From Acinetobacter venetianus RAG-1 = CIP 110063 (GTDB lineage: Bacteria > Pseudomonadota > Gammaproteobacteria > Pseudomonadales > Moraxellaceae): a stretch of 64,000 nucleotides of DNA. Location of the stretch: positions 1,701,043 to 1,765,042 of the forward strand of contig NZ_KB849558.1 of the NCBI RefSeq assembly GCF_000368585.1, given 5' to 3'. The position numbers were made by a program, and so were the translations under genes. Within the stretch, counting starts at the first letter, position 1. Each line of letters opens with the position of its first letter. Below, in pieces: positions 29,688-37,752 of this stretch. The notes under the pieces were generated by a model, which saw only the letters and a program-made list of their open reading frames with translations, was not told the origin of the DNA and did no database searches.

Positions 29688-30212
29688 ATGATCAAACCAT
29701 CTCAGCACTATTTAAACAGATTAAATGCTCGATTCATTTCCAGCTTAATCATTTATCTGAAAATAGATCAATTTCAATATCGTCAATTGACTACAGGTGA
29801 AATCGAAATGGCACATTCAGTCTTTGGTCATTTAATTAACTACAAAGAAGTCAAAATTTTTAACATCCCGTACCTACCTTGGCAACCAGAAAACATTTTT
29901 ATTGCCCCAAATGGAAATCTATTTGTTCATCCCAAGTATTTCCGTTCTGACTACTCAAGTTGCTCAACCAACTTACAAGGAATTTTTATTCATGAAATGG
30001 CACATATCTTACAGTTTCAGCAACAGACGAATGTCATTCTAAAGGGTGCAATCTTACAATTAGGCTATTATTTGAGTTTTAAAAAATACAATCCCTACCA
30101 TTATCATTTTATTCAAGGAAAAGCTTTCTCAGACTACAATATTGAACAACAAGGAGACGTTGCCCGAGACATTTTTTTAAATAAGATTCCAAACATTATT
30201 CTTGGGAAATAA
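29688..30212 (+). CDS. Small protein with HExxH zinc-peptidase motif
   Basis: 174 residues with no signal peptide. The FIHEMAHILQFQQQ segment has an HExxH zinc motif (His102, Glu103, His106), and the later EQQGDVARD supplies an acidic residue (about 154-158) that could be the third ligand. It resembles the zincin-like domains sometimes attached to Vgr or Rhs proteins (recalled), but here it stands alone with no secretion genes nearby. Base composition is somewhat AT-richer than its neighbours, hinting at accessory origin. Function not assigned. Confidence 0.7.
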   Translation: MIKPSQHYLNRLNARFISSLIIYLKIDQFQYRQLTTGEIEMAHSVFGHLINYKEVKIFNIPYLPWQPENIFIAPNGNLFVHPKYFRSDYSSCSTNLQGIFIHEMAHILQFQQQTNVILKGAILQLGYYLSFKKYNPYHYHFIQGKAFSDYNIEQQGDVARDIFLNKIPNIILGK

Positions 30213-30245
30213 AAAAGCTCTATAAATTTAATTTACAGAGCTTTT
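30213..30245. terminator. Bidirectional terminator
   Basis: AAAAGCTCT / AGAGCTTTT arms with A and T flanks between convergent transcription units: the HExxH gene (plus) and the microprotein genes (minus). Confidence 0.8.
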
Positions 30246-30268
30246 AAGTAAAAGAACTACAACATGTA

Positions 30269-30430
30269 TTACATAGCAGTACTTTTTTGAGTTTCAGAGT
30301 TGAGTTCATGACTATCATCCATTTCAGTCGTAAAATCTACACGCATTGCATCCATAACGATTGTGCTCATACGTCCCGCACCAATTGCTAATCCTAAAGC
30401 AATTACAAAATACACAAGCATCAAAGTCAT
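30269..30430 (-). CDS. Single-helix microprotein 3 of tandem triplet (53 aa)
   Basis: 53 residues starting at the ATG at 30430, preceded by AGAGGT seven bases upstream. Residues 1-19 are hydrophobic (MTLMLVYFVIALGLAIGAGR), then a polar acidic tail of about 25 residues follows. It shares the core G-L-A-[IV]-x-x-G-R-x-x-T-[IV] with the two upstream microproteins, here GLAIGAGRMSTIV. Last gene of the minus-strand triplet and the only one with a long tail. Not recognised as a known small-protein family. Confidence 0.65.
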   Translation of the reverse strand: MTLMLVYFVIALGLAIGAGRMSTIVMDAMRVDFTTEMDDSHELNSETQKSTAM

Positions 30431-30472
30431 ATCATCAACCTCTCTTCAAAATACTTATTGAGTGAATAAAAC

Positions 30473-30565
30473 TTAGTTCTCATTCTCACGAAGCATTACT
30501 GTACCTACACGACCAACAGTAATGGCTAAGCCAGATGCAACAGCTAATATTAATAAAATAGACAT
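30473..30565 (-). CDS. Single-helix microprotein 2 of tandem triplet (30 aa)
   Basis: 30 residues from the ATG at 30565, preceded by GTGAGGTG. A hydrophobic helix (about 2-17) is followed by GRVGTVML and a charged ending RENEN. Core GLAITVGRVGT is nearly identical in pattern to microprotein 1. Separated by 42 bases from microprotein 3 and 46 from microprotein 1, so probably one transcript. Confidence 0.65.
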   Translation of the reverse strand: MSILLILAVASGLAITVGRVGTVMLRENEN

Positions 30566-30611
30566 ATATTTCACCTCACTTGTAACTGGATAGTAGATGT
30601 GATCTGCTAGC

Positions 30612-30710
30612 TTAAGCTTGCTGATCGCCATCATTTAAAATAATCGTGCCCACACGACCAACAACTACAGCTAAACCAAATGCGATAACTGGAAATAATA
30701 CAACTGACAT
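30612..30710 (-). CDS. Single-helix microprotein 1 of tandem triplet (32 aa)
   Basis: 32 residues from the ATG at 30710 with AAAGAGGT seven bases upstream. Hydrophobic residues 2-17, then GRVGTIIL and an acidic polar tail NDGDQQA. Core GLAVVVGRVGT. First gene of the triplet, about 78 bases downstream of a predicted transcription start. The likely topology is one membrane helix with a short polar end. Confidence 0.65.
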   Translation of the reverse strand: MSVVLFPVIAFGLAVVVGRVGTIILNDGDQQA

Positions 30711-30768
30711 AGTGAATACCTCTTTGTTTTTCTGAGCATGTATCGCTACATACTTAATTTAAATCACA

Positions 30769-30827
30769 GTGTACATATGTTCACATTGATTAGGATAATA
30801 GCAGTGCACAAATGTACACTCAAGTGT
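30769..30827 (-). promoter_or_regulatory. Promoter with operator-like palindromes for the microprotein genes
   Basis: Minus-strand TTGAGT (30823-30818), 17-base spacer, TATTAT (30800-30795). The near-palindrome GTGCACAAATGTACAC (30804-30819) fills the spacer, and the related GTGTACATATGTTCAC (30769-30784; 14 of 16 positions symmetric) lies just downstream of the expected start. A third inverted repeat ACACT-CA-AGTGT (30816-30827) covers the -35. The first two share the pattern GTGnACAnnTGTnCAC, an arrangement expected of a repressor (inference). Confidence 0.6.
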
Positions 30828-31193
30828 AGCAAATAGATTCCCGACGAACGGTCAAAAAAGGTACAACTCAATAAAATTATATATTTGAATCATTTATATT
30901 TTAGAGAAACTCTAAATTTTCGCATTTTTTTCAAATCAAGATAGAAATCATACGAAAGAATGATTTCTATGATGTCATTTAGCTGTCATTTCTATATGCG
31001 AAATTGACATGAAAAAAATCTTTTTATAGCTATATTAAATTTCTTCACAATCATGCACCATAACAACGCAAACATTGAGAAATGTTGCTGTTTTATACAG
31101 AAAAACTTGTTATTTTTACGCAGAAAAATGTGCATTTAGTATATATTAGTAAACTTGTCATTTTTCTTTAAGATATAGAATGTTTGACACCAT

Positions 31194-31246
31194 GATATAC
31201 AAGCGTTTTTAAAACTATACCTATATAAATCAAAACCTTGTATATC
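31194..31246. repeat. 10-bp inverted repeat upstream of nadE
   Basis: GATATACAAG at 31194-31203 and its exact complement CTTGTATATC at 31237-31246, separated by 33 bases and ending 31 bases before the nadE start. Could be a leader-mRNA stem or two half-sites. Confidence 0.5.
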
Positions 31247-31277
31247 AGCACCAGTTAAAACTCAGGATTAGGTTTGA

Positions 31278-32903
31278 ATGAAAAATTTTAAAGTTGCCCT
31301 TGCTCAGTTCTCTCCGCATATTGGCAATATTGACGCAAATACTCAAAAGATGGTTGAACAAGCAAATCTAGCGAAACAACAAAAGGCTGATTTGGTCATC
31401 TTCCCTGAACTTTCTACCATCGGTTACCCAGCAGAAGATTTATTACTCCGCCCTAATTTACAAAAACGCACCCAAAAAGCGTTCGCCCAATTAAGTGAAG
31501 TAAAAGATATTTTAATGGTGTTTGGTTTTGTACACCAAACTGAAGATGGTCATCGCTACAACTCTGCTGCCGTCATGAAAGATGGACAAGTTTTAGGTAT
31601 TTACAATAAACACAACTTGCCAAACTATAGCGTTTTTGATGAAAAACGTTATTTCCAAGATGGTCATCAGCATTTAATTTTTGAGTATCTTGGACATAAA
31701 TTTGGCGTACTTATTTGCGAAGATGTGTGGTCACTTAATACAGTTAAACAATTAAGCCAGCTGAACGTAGAAACCGTATTAGTTTTAAATGCATCACCAT
31801 ATGAAGTTGGTAAGCCACAACATCGAGTTCAAACATTAAATGAGCTTGCTAAACAATTAAGTCTTAATGTTATTTACGTTAACCAAGTTGGCGGACAAGA
31901 TGACTTGATTTTTGATGGATCGAGTTTTGTTTGCAATAACAATGGTCAAGCAGCTTTACAAGCACCAAGCTTTAAAGAAGACCTTTATATTGCAGAGTAC
32001 GATGCAGAACAAAAACAATTTAAAACGTCTGACACAGCCCCTGCTTTAGAAACTTTCGCTGAAATTTATCAAGCACTAGTTCTAGCGACTCGTGATTATG
32101 TTCAACGCTCTGGATTTCCAGGGGTAATCTTAGGTCTATCTGGCGGTATTGACTCAGCATTAACGCTTGCAATTGCAGTCGATGCGATTGGCGCGGATAA
32201 AGTTCAGGCTGTGATGATGCCGTACACTTACACATCACAAATGAGTGTCGAAGATGCAACTGAACAGGCACGTCGCATGGGTGTGACGTTTGGCATCGCC
32301 GAAATTCATCCGATTGTAAATAGCTTCATGCAAACACTTTATCCATTCTTTGGAAATAGCCCAGCTGATGCAACAGAAGAAAACTTACAAGCCCGTACAC
32401 GCGGCACATTACTGATGGGATTATCAAATAAATTCGGTAATCTTGTGCTCTCTACAGGAAACAAATCTGAAATTTCAGTTGGTTACTGTACTTTATATGG
32501 CGATATGGTTGGTGGTTTCTCTGTATTAAAAGATGTCTACAAAACTATCGTGTTTGAATTAGCGAAATATCGCAACACTTTAGACGAAACTCCTGTTATT
32601 CCTGAGCGTGTGATTACTCGCCCACCTTCAGCGGAATTACGTCCAGATCAAAAAGACCAAGACTCTTTACCTGCATATGACGTATTAGACGCAATCTTAT
32701 ATGCATATATTGAAGAAGACCTGAGTCAAGCAGACATTATTGCTAAAGGCTACGAAGCGGCAGTCGTAGAGAAAGTGATTCGTTTGGTTGATCGCAATGA
32801 ATACAAGCGTCGTCAGGGCGCAATTGGGCCACGCATTAGTTCGCGTGCGTTCAGTCGTGAACGACGCTACCCTATCGTCAATGGATGGACAGCGAATGAC
32901 TGA
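31278..32903 (+). CDS. nadE: Glutamine-dependent NAD+ synthetase
   Basis: Two-domain enzyme of 541 residues that amidates nicotinate adenine dinucleotide to NAD+ using glutamine. The N-terminal nitrilase-type glutaminase domain (about 1-260) has FPELSTIGYPAEDLL with the catalytic Glu, a central Lys region and LICEDVWS with the nucleophilic Cys. The C-terminal ATP-pyrophosphatase domain has the P-loop GLSGGIDSALT (about 286) and STGNKSEISVGY. The next gene overlaps its 3' end by eight bases. Confidence 0.96.
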   Translation: MKNFKVALAQFSPHIGNIDANTQKMVEQANLAKQQKADLVIFPELSTIGYPAEDLLLRPNLQKRTQKAFAQLSEVKDILMVFGFVHQTEDGHRYNSAAVMKDGQVLGIYNKHNLPNYSVFDEKRYFQDGHQHLIFEYLGHKFGVLICEDVWSLNTVKQLSQLNVETVLVLNASPYEVGKPQHRVQTLNELAKQLSLNVIYVNQVGGQDDLIFDGSSFVCNNNGQAALQAPSFKEDLYIAEYDAEQKQFKTSDTAPALETFAEIYQALVLATRDYVQRSGFPGVILGLSGGIDSALTLAIAVDAIGADKVQAVMMPYTYTSQMSVEDATEQARRMGVTFGIAEIHPIVNSFMQTLYPFFGNSPADATEENLQARTRGTLLMGLSNKFGNLVLSTGNKSEISVGYCTLYGDMVGGFSVLKDVYKTIVFELAKYRNTLDETPVIPERVITRPPSAELRPDQKDQDSLPAYDVLDAILYAYIEEDLSQADIIAKGYEAAVVEKVIRLVDRNEYKRRQGAIGPRISSRAFSRERRYPIVNGWTAND

Positions 32904-33927
32904 AAAAATTGTTTCTGAAAAGTCACAATTACTTGCTCAAGCACTTATGCTTGAGCAAGTTGCATTTTATAAAAAACAACTTACAACTGAACTTTCCGCT
33001 GAATTTTTTCAGCAGTTCATTCAACTTTTTTTGCAGCACGCACCCAATATTCAACTGAATGAAGTTGTCGAACTCGAACAAATTCAAGCAGTCGTCAAAC
33101 GCTATGCATTTGAAATGCAGTTGGGTGCAGGGCTATTAGAATTTATTGGTGAAATCGCTCAACGATTGCATGTTTTTTCTTTACAGTCATCAGCAGAGTT
33201 ACAAGACTTATTTTCAGACCAACAGTTTGAAATGTGGTTATCGAAGTTTCTAGAACTAGAAAATATTCGCCACTATTTGAATCACTTCTTGAGAGAAAGC
33301 CCATCTATTCAGCAGTTGTGCCAATATATTGCAACAACAACATTACAGAATAAATTACCAAAATTATTCTCGCAATCTGATGAAGACAGAGTTTCTTCTA
33401 GTAAATATGAATGGCAACAGAAACTAAAAACATTCTCTCATCGCCAACAACAACGTATCGAACAAAAAATTGAAGATAGTATTGCTCGCTTCATTCAAGA
33501 GCAGCTCGTAGATCTCAGCTTACTTTCGAATGATGATTTAGAGACACTTGCTCGAAATGTTTGGGATGATAATAAATCGAAACCACTCTCTGAATACACC
33601 AAGCAAGTAACCCCGCTTGATGTTGAAGAATTTTTCGTGATGATCTACGAATACTGGAAAGAACTACGCGAATCTTCTTATATTCAGGACTTAATTTTAT
33701 ACGGCGTTAAAGTCTTTTATGATTTCTACAAAGATGAAAGCTTAGCAGATGTTTTTGCTGCAATTGGACTAGAAGAAAGTGATCTTCAAAATGAGGCTGT
33801 TCGGTTCTACCCTAAAGTGGTAGTCGCTTTAGATGAACATGAAGTATTAGAGCCCATCATCACGTTAATTTTAAAGCCGTTCTATGAAAACAGCCAAACG
33901 TTAGCGACGATAGAAAAACATTTATAA
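32896..33927 (+). CDS. Conserved protein of unknown function overlapping nadE
   Basis: 343 residues starting MTEKIVSEKSQLLAQ at the ATG at 32896, inside the last codons of nadE (8-base overlap); an in-frame ATG at 32881 would add five residues. Predominantly helical and rich in Gln, Leu and Glu, with no signal peptide, membrane helix or recognised motif. The overlap implies translational coupling to nadE, but a functional link to NAD synthesis is unproven. Terminator follows. Confidence 0.8.
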   Translation: MTEKIVSEKSQLLAQALMLEQVAFYKKQLTTELSAEFFQQFIQLFLQHAPNIQLNEVVELEQIQAVVKRYAFEMQLGAGLLEFIGEIAQRLHVFSLQSSAELQDLFSDQQFEMWLSKFLELENIRHYLNHFLRESPSIQQLCQYIATTTLQNKLPKLFSQSDEDRVSSSKYEWQQKLKTFSHRQQQRIEQKIEDSIARFIQEQLVDLSLLSNDDLETLARNVWDDNKSKPLSEYTKQVTPLDVEEFFVMIYEYWKELRESSYIQDLILYGVKVFYDFYKDESLADVFAAIGLEESDLQNEAVRFYPKVVVALDEHEVLEPIITLILKPFYENSQTLATIEKHL

Positions 33928-33938
33928 AATCTGTTCTT

Positions 33939-33970
33939 AAGCCAAAGTAACCTTTGGCTTATTTTTTATA
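33939..33970 (+). terminator. Terminator after the nadE-unknown pair
   Basis: AAGCCAAAG / CTTTGGCTT hairpin with a T run, 11 bases past the stop. Confidence 0.85.
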
Positions 33971-33979
33971 AGAATTATA

Positions 33980-34010
33980 GATAAAAAGAAACCACGCAGG
34001 AGCGTGGTTT
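33980..34010 (-). terminator. Terminator of the downstream tRNA-Met copy
   Basis: AAACCACGC-AGGA-GCGTGGTTT hairpin (33989-34010) followed on the minus strand by CTTTTT. It lies immediately past the tRNA 3' end. Confidence 0.75.
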
Positions 34011-34016
34011 TTAAAA

Positions 34017-34093
34017 TGGTGGCTATGACGAGACTTGAACTTGTGACCCCCGCATTATGAGTGCGGTGCTCTAACCAACTGAGCTACATAGCC
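34017..34093 (-). tRNA. tRNA-Met (CAU), elongator, copy 2
   Basis: 77 bases including encoded CCA. Acceptor stem GGCTATG / CATAGCC, D-loop AGCTCAGTTGGTTAGAGC, anticodon loop CTCATAA (CAU), T-arm around GTTCAAG. It closely resembles the E. coli elongator tRNA-Met rather than the initiator (no C1-A72 mismatch) or tRNA-Ile2. Confidence 0.95.
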
Positions 34094-34316
34094 GTAAACT
34101 GTGCGCGCATTATGTAGTGTTCCACCCTACAGGTCAAGCCTATGACATTGAAAATATAGGACATATGAACAGTTTTTATTCTTTTAAATTGCATTTGATC
34201 ATTTTTCAACTAATTTACAGCTAAATTAAAAATTTAATGAAAATGTCAAAATGATTTGTTAAAAATTCAATCAGAAAAATAAAAAAAGTTGTTTTTAAAA
34301 AACCGCAGATAAAAAG

Positions 34317-34338
34317 AGACCACGCAGGAGCGTGGTCT
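34317..34338 (-). terminator. Terminator of the upstream tRNA-Met copy
   Basis: AGACCACGC-AGGA-GCGTGGTCT hairpin followed on the minus strand by CTTTTT. Nearly identical to the hairpin after the other copy, with a base-pair-preserving A/G-T/C exchange. Confidence 0.75.
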
Positions 34339-34344
34339 ATAAAA

Positions 34345-34421
34345 TGGTGGCTATGACGAGACTTGAACTTGTGACCCCCGCATTATGAGTGCGGTGCTCT
34401 AACCAACTGAGCTACATAGCC
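34345..34421 (-). tRNA. tRNA-Met (CAU), elongator, copy 1
   Basis: 77 bases including CCA, identical in sequence to the copy at 34017-34093 as far as I can read. It lies 69 bases downstream of rnpB on the same strand. The tRNA and its terminator appear to have been duplicated as a unit (328-bp period). Confidence 0.95.
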
Positions 34422-34490
34422 GAAAACTGTGGGCGCATTATCTTAACTTTCGCTACACACGTCAAGCACAATTTTCAAAAAATCTTAGAA

Positions 34491-34843
<353 letters not shown>

Positions 34844-34865
34844 CGCATCTTATCAAAAATTAAAA

Positions 34866-35682
<817 letters not shown>

Positions 35683-35752
35683 CTAAATTCCTAAATGATG
35701 GAAAAAGATTGCGTTTTACGGCACAATAAGCGCAATTGTGGAAGTTTAAATT

Positions 35753-36229
35753 ATGGCGAAAGCAACAGTAGTAAAAAAACATAATGGTGGCACGATTGCT
35801 CAAAATAAAAGAGCTCGTCACGATTACTTTATCGAAGAAAAATTTGAAGCAGGTATGTCATTACAGGGTTGGGAGGTTAAATCTCTTCGCGCTGGTCGTA
35901 TGAGCTTGACTGAAAGTTATGTCATTTTCAAAAATGGCGAAGCATTTTTATTTGGTTCGCAAATTCAACCGTTGTTATCAGCTTCAACACATGTGGTTCC
36001 AGAAGCTACACGTACACGTAAATTATTACTATCACGTCGTGAGCTTGAACAACTCATGGGTGCAGTGAATCAAAAAGGTTATTCATGCGTGCCTTTGGCA
36101 TGTTACTGGAAAGGTCATTTAGTTAAACTTGAAATTGCATTGGTAAAAGGTAAGCAAATGCACGATAAGCGAGCGACTGAAAAAGACCGTGATTGGCAAC
36201 GTGATAAAGCACGTATGTTGCATAAGTAA
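35753..36229 (+). CDS. smpB: SsrA-binding protein SmpB
   Basis: tmRNA partner in trans-translation. 158 residues with the [18 protein letters not shown]-terminal block, [11 protein letters not shown], and a basic C-terminal tail with [16 protein letters not shown]. Divergent from coaD, single gene with its own terminator. The tmRNA gene itself was not seen in this window. Confidence 0.97.
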   Translation: MAKATVVKKHNGGTIAQNKRARHDYFIEEKFEAGMSLQGWEVKSLRAGRMSLTESYVIFKNGEAFLFGSQIQPLLSASTHVVPEATRTRKLLLSRRELEQLMGAVNQKGYSCVPLACYWKGHLVKLEIALVKGKQMHDKRATEKDRDWQRDKARMLHK

Positions 36230-36230
36230 T

Positions 36231-36261
36231 AAAAAACCTCCAACTCATGGAGGTTTTTTTT
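36231..36261 (+). terminator. Terminator of smpB
   Basis: AAAACCTCC / GGAGGTTTT hairpin with a T run directly past the stop. It also faces the convergent flavodoxin-like gene. Confidence 0.88.
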
Positions 36262-36271
36262 AATCTTCTAA

Positions 36272-36844
36272 TTAACTAGAAGAATGCTTTAATCTTAATT
36301 CAGCCAAATATTTACCAAACTTTCGAGCGGTTTCCAAATCACCTTCTGGCGGTGTAATTTCCACACTGGCATTATCAGATTGTGTCATTAGACCAAGAAA
36401 ACTCGACATACGGTTAATGTCTAGTGGACTACGCCCTGTCGGCATAAATGGTAACCCAGCCCATAACATGCCATGTTGCATCGCAAATAAATTAATTTGC
36501 TGTAATACCGCTAATTTATCACCACTTAAACCACCGCCATTGGTAAAGCCTGCAGCAATTTTTCCTTGCCATGTACGCGCTAACCAACGTTTAGAAGAGT
36601 CTTCCATAAATTGTTTCAATGCAGACGTTAGACTGCCCATATAAGTTGGGCAACCCATCACGATGACATCTGCTTGATCTATTAAATCCCACTGTGGTGC
36701 AGCGACAGAAATAAGATGCACATCTGCACCTGCTTGCTCTGCGCCTTGAGCAATATATTGTGCAACTTTTGCCGTATGCCCATAAGGACTATGATAAATC
36801 ACACAAACGTTGACTTGGGGAGTAATTTGCTCAATAACAGACAT
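36272..36844 (-). CDS. Flavodoxin-like FMN reductase (WrbA-type)
   Basis: 190 residues from the ATG at 36844; a TTG 18 bases upstream is possible, and neither start has a strong ribosome-binding site. Flavodoxin fold with FMN-binding YHSPYGHTAKVAQ (about 20-32), GCPTYMGSLTSALKQF and TNGGGLSGDK loops, as in NAD(P)H:quinone oxidoreductases of the WrbA type. Substrate unknown. Confidence 0.83.
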   Translation of the reverse strand: MSVIEQITPQVNVCVIYHSPYGHTAKVAQYIAQGAEQAGADVHLISVAAPQWDLIDQADVIVMGCPTYMGSLTSALKQFMEDSSKRWLARTWQGKIAAGFTNGGGLSGDKLAVLQQINLFAMQHGMLWAGLPFMPTGRSPLDINRMSSFLGLMTQSDNASVEITPPEGDLETARKFGKYLAELRLKHSSS

Positions 36845-36924
36845 GGAAAATTTAAAAACCAATGAATTAGATCAAGTTTAACATTTTTAAACCACTCAAG
36901 GCGAATCAGCAATGCAAGATATAT

Positions 36925-37665
36925 TTATCGCATAAAAACAAATGTCGCCATTCGTCCTGTTTTAGGATCACGGCGGTAAGAAAAATAATCTTTACCTTGC
37001 TGATAAGAGCACTGATTCCCACCTAAAACAGTTCCCACACCGAAACGATTTAAAATAAATCGTGCAATCGCATATAAATCGGCTTGGTATTTACCTTCAA
37101 ATTGACCAGCAATAAAAGCGCTTTCCAATTCAGGATATTTTTCGCAAAAAGCAGCTTTTACCTCAGCGCCAACTTCAAAACAAGACTGACTAATCGCCGC
37201 ACCCAACCATGCCCACGTTGGTTGTGATTGCATTTCAGTCACAGTATTTTCAATAATACCATTGGCCAAACCACGCCAGCCTGCATGTAGGTTCGCAACC
37301 TCTGTCCCTTCAGAATTGCCGAGTACAACAGGAAGACAGTCCGCTGTCATCATCATTAATGCATGACCTTGGCGCTGAGTCACCAGACCATCACCTTCAA
37401 GTGCGATAAATGGAATTTGCTCATTGATCGTATGACAAATAGTGCTGTGTGTTTGCATCATCCACGTTATTTTATCAACACCAAATTCTGATAGCTGATT
37501 TAATAAGATCATCCGATGCTGTTGCACACGCTGTGCATCATCATTGACATGTAGTGCCAAATTAAAACCAGCTAAATGATTATCGGATGTTGCAATCGTT
37601 TGCGCATTTTCAATACGTGTTTGCCCAACGAAAATACCTTTGGGTAAACCTTGTACAAATTCCAT
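36925..37665 (-). CDS. pgeF: Peptidoglycan editing factor PgeF (multicopper-oxidase-like YfiH family)
   Basis: 246 residues from the ATG at 37665, preceded by AAGGGGAGGG nine bases upstream; a longer frame to 37707 runs through a C/T-rich repeat and was rejected. The TADCLPV and NLHAGWRGLANG blocks supply the Cys and His metal ligands. PgeF removes wrongly placed L-Ser from peptidoglycan precursors in E. coli. It lies downstream of rluD, as in many gammaproteobacteria. Confidence 0.92.
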   Translation of the reverse strand: MEFVQGLPKGIFVGQTRIENAQTIATSDNHLAGFNLALHVNDDAQRVQQHRMILLNQLSEFGVDKITWMMQTHSTICHTINEQIPFIALEGDGLVTQRQGHALMMMTADCLPVVLGNSEGTEVANLHAGWRGLANGIIENTVTEMQSQPTWAWLGAAISQSCFEVGAEVKAAFCEKYPELESAFIAGQFEGKYQADLYAIARFILNRFGVGTVLGGNQCSYQQGKDYFSYRRDPKTGRMATFVFMR

Positions 37666-37752
37666 AAAATCCCTCCCCTTGCGGAATCTATTCCTCACCT
37701 TTTTCAAAGGGAGAGGCTAAATAAATCACCCTTTATTAAAAAGGGGGGTTAC
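37666..37752. repeat. C/T- and G-rich intergenic element between rluD and pgeF
   Basis: Contains CCTCCCC, CACCTTTTTCAAAGGGAGAGG and CACCCTTTATT-AAAAAGGGGGG, i.e. two short imperfect stem-loops of CCCTTT/AAAGGG type. It looks like one of the dispersed CCCCTTT-type repeats of Acinetobacter genomes (recalled) and supplies the pgeF ribosome-binding site. Confidence 0.45.

Larger units (their letters stand above)
30711..31277. other. 567-base divergent regulatory region
   Basis: Between the microprotein genes (minus) and nadE (plus). It holds the microprotein promoter with palindromes (30769-30827) and, near nadE, a 10-bp inverted repeat (31194-31203 and 31237-31246). The centre (about 30850-31140) is very AT-rich and I see no gene or strong structure in it. 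Confidence 0.6.

Noticed and set aside
36417..36644. 75-codon plus-strand ORF
   Set aside because: Shadow of the flavodoxin-like gene on the opposite strand.
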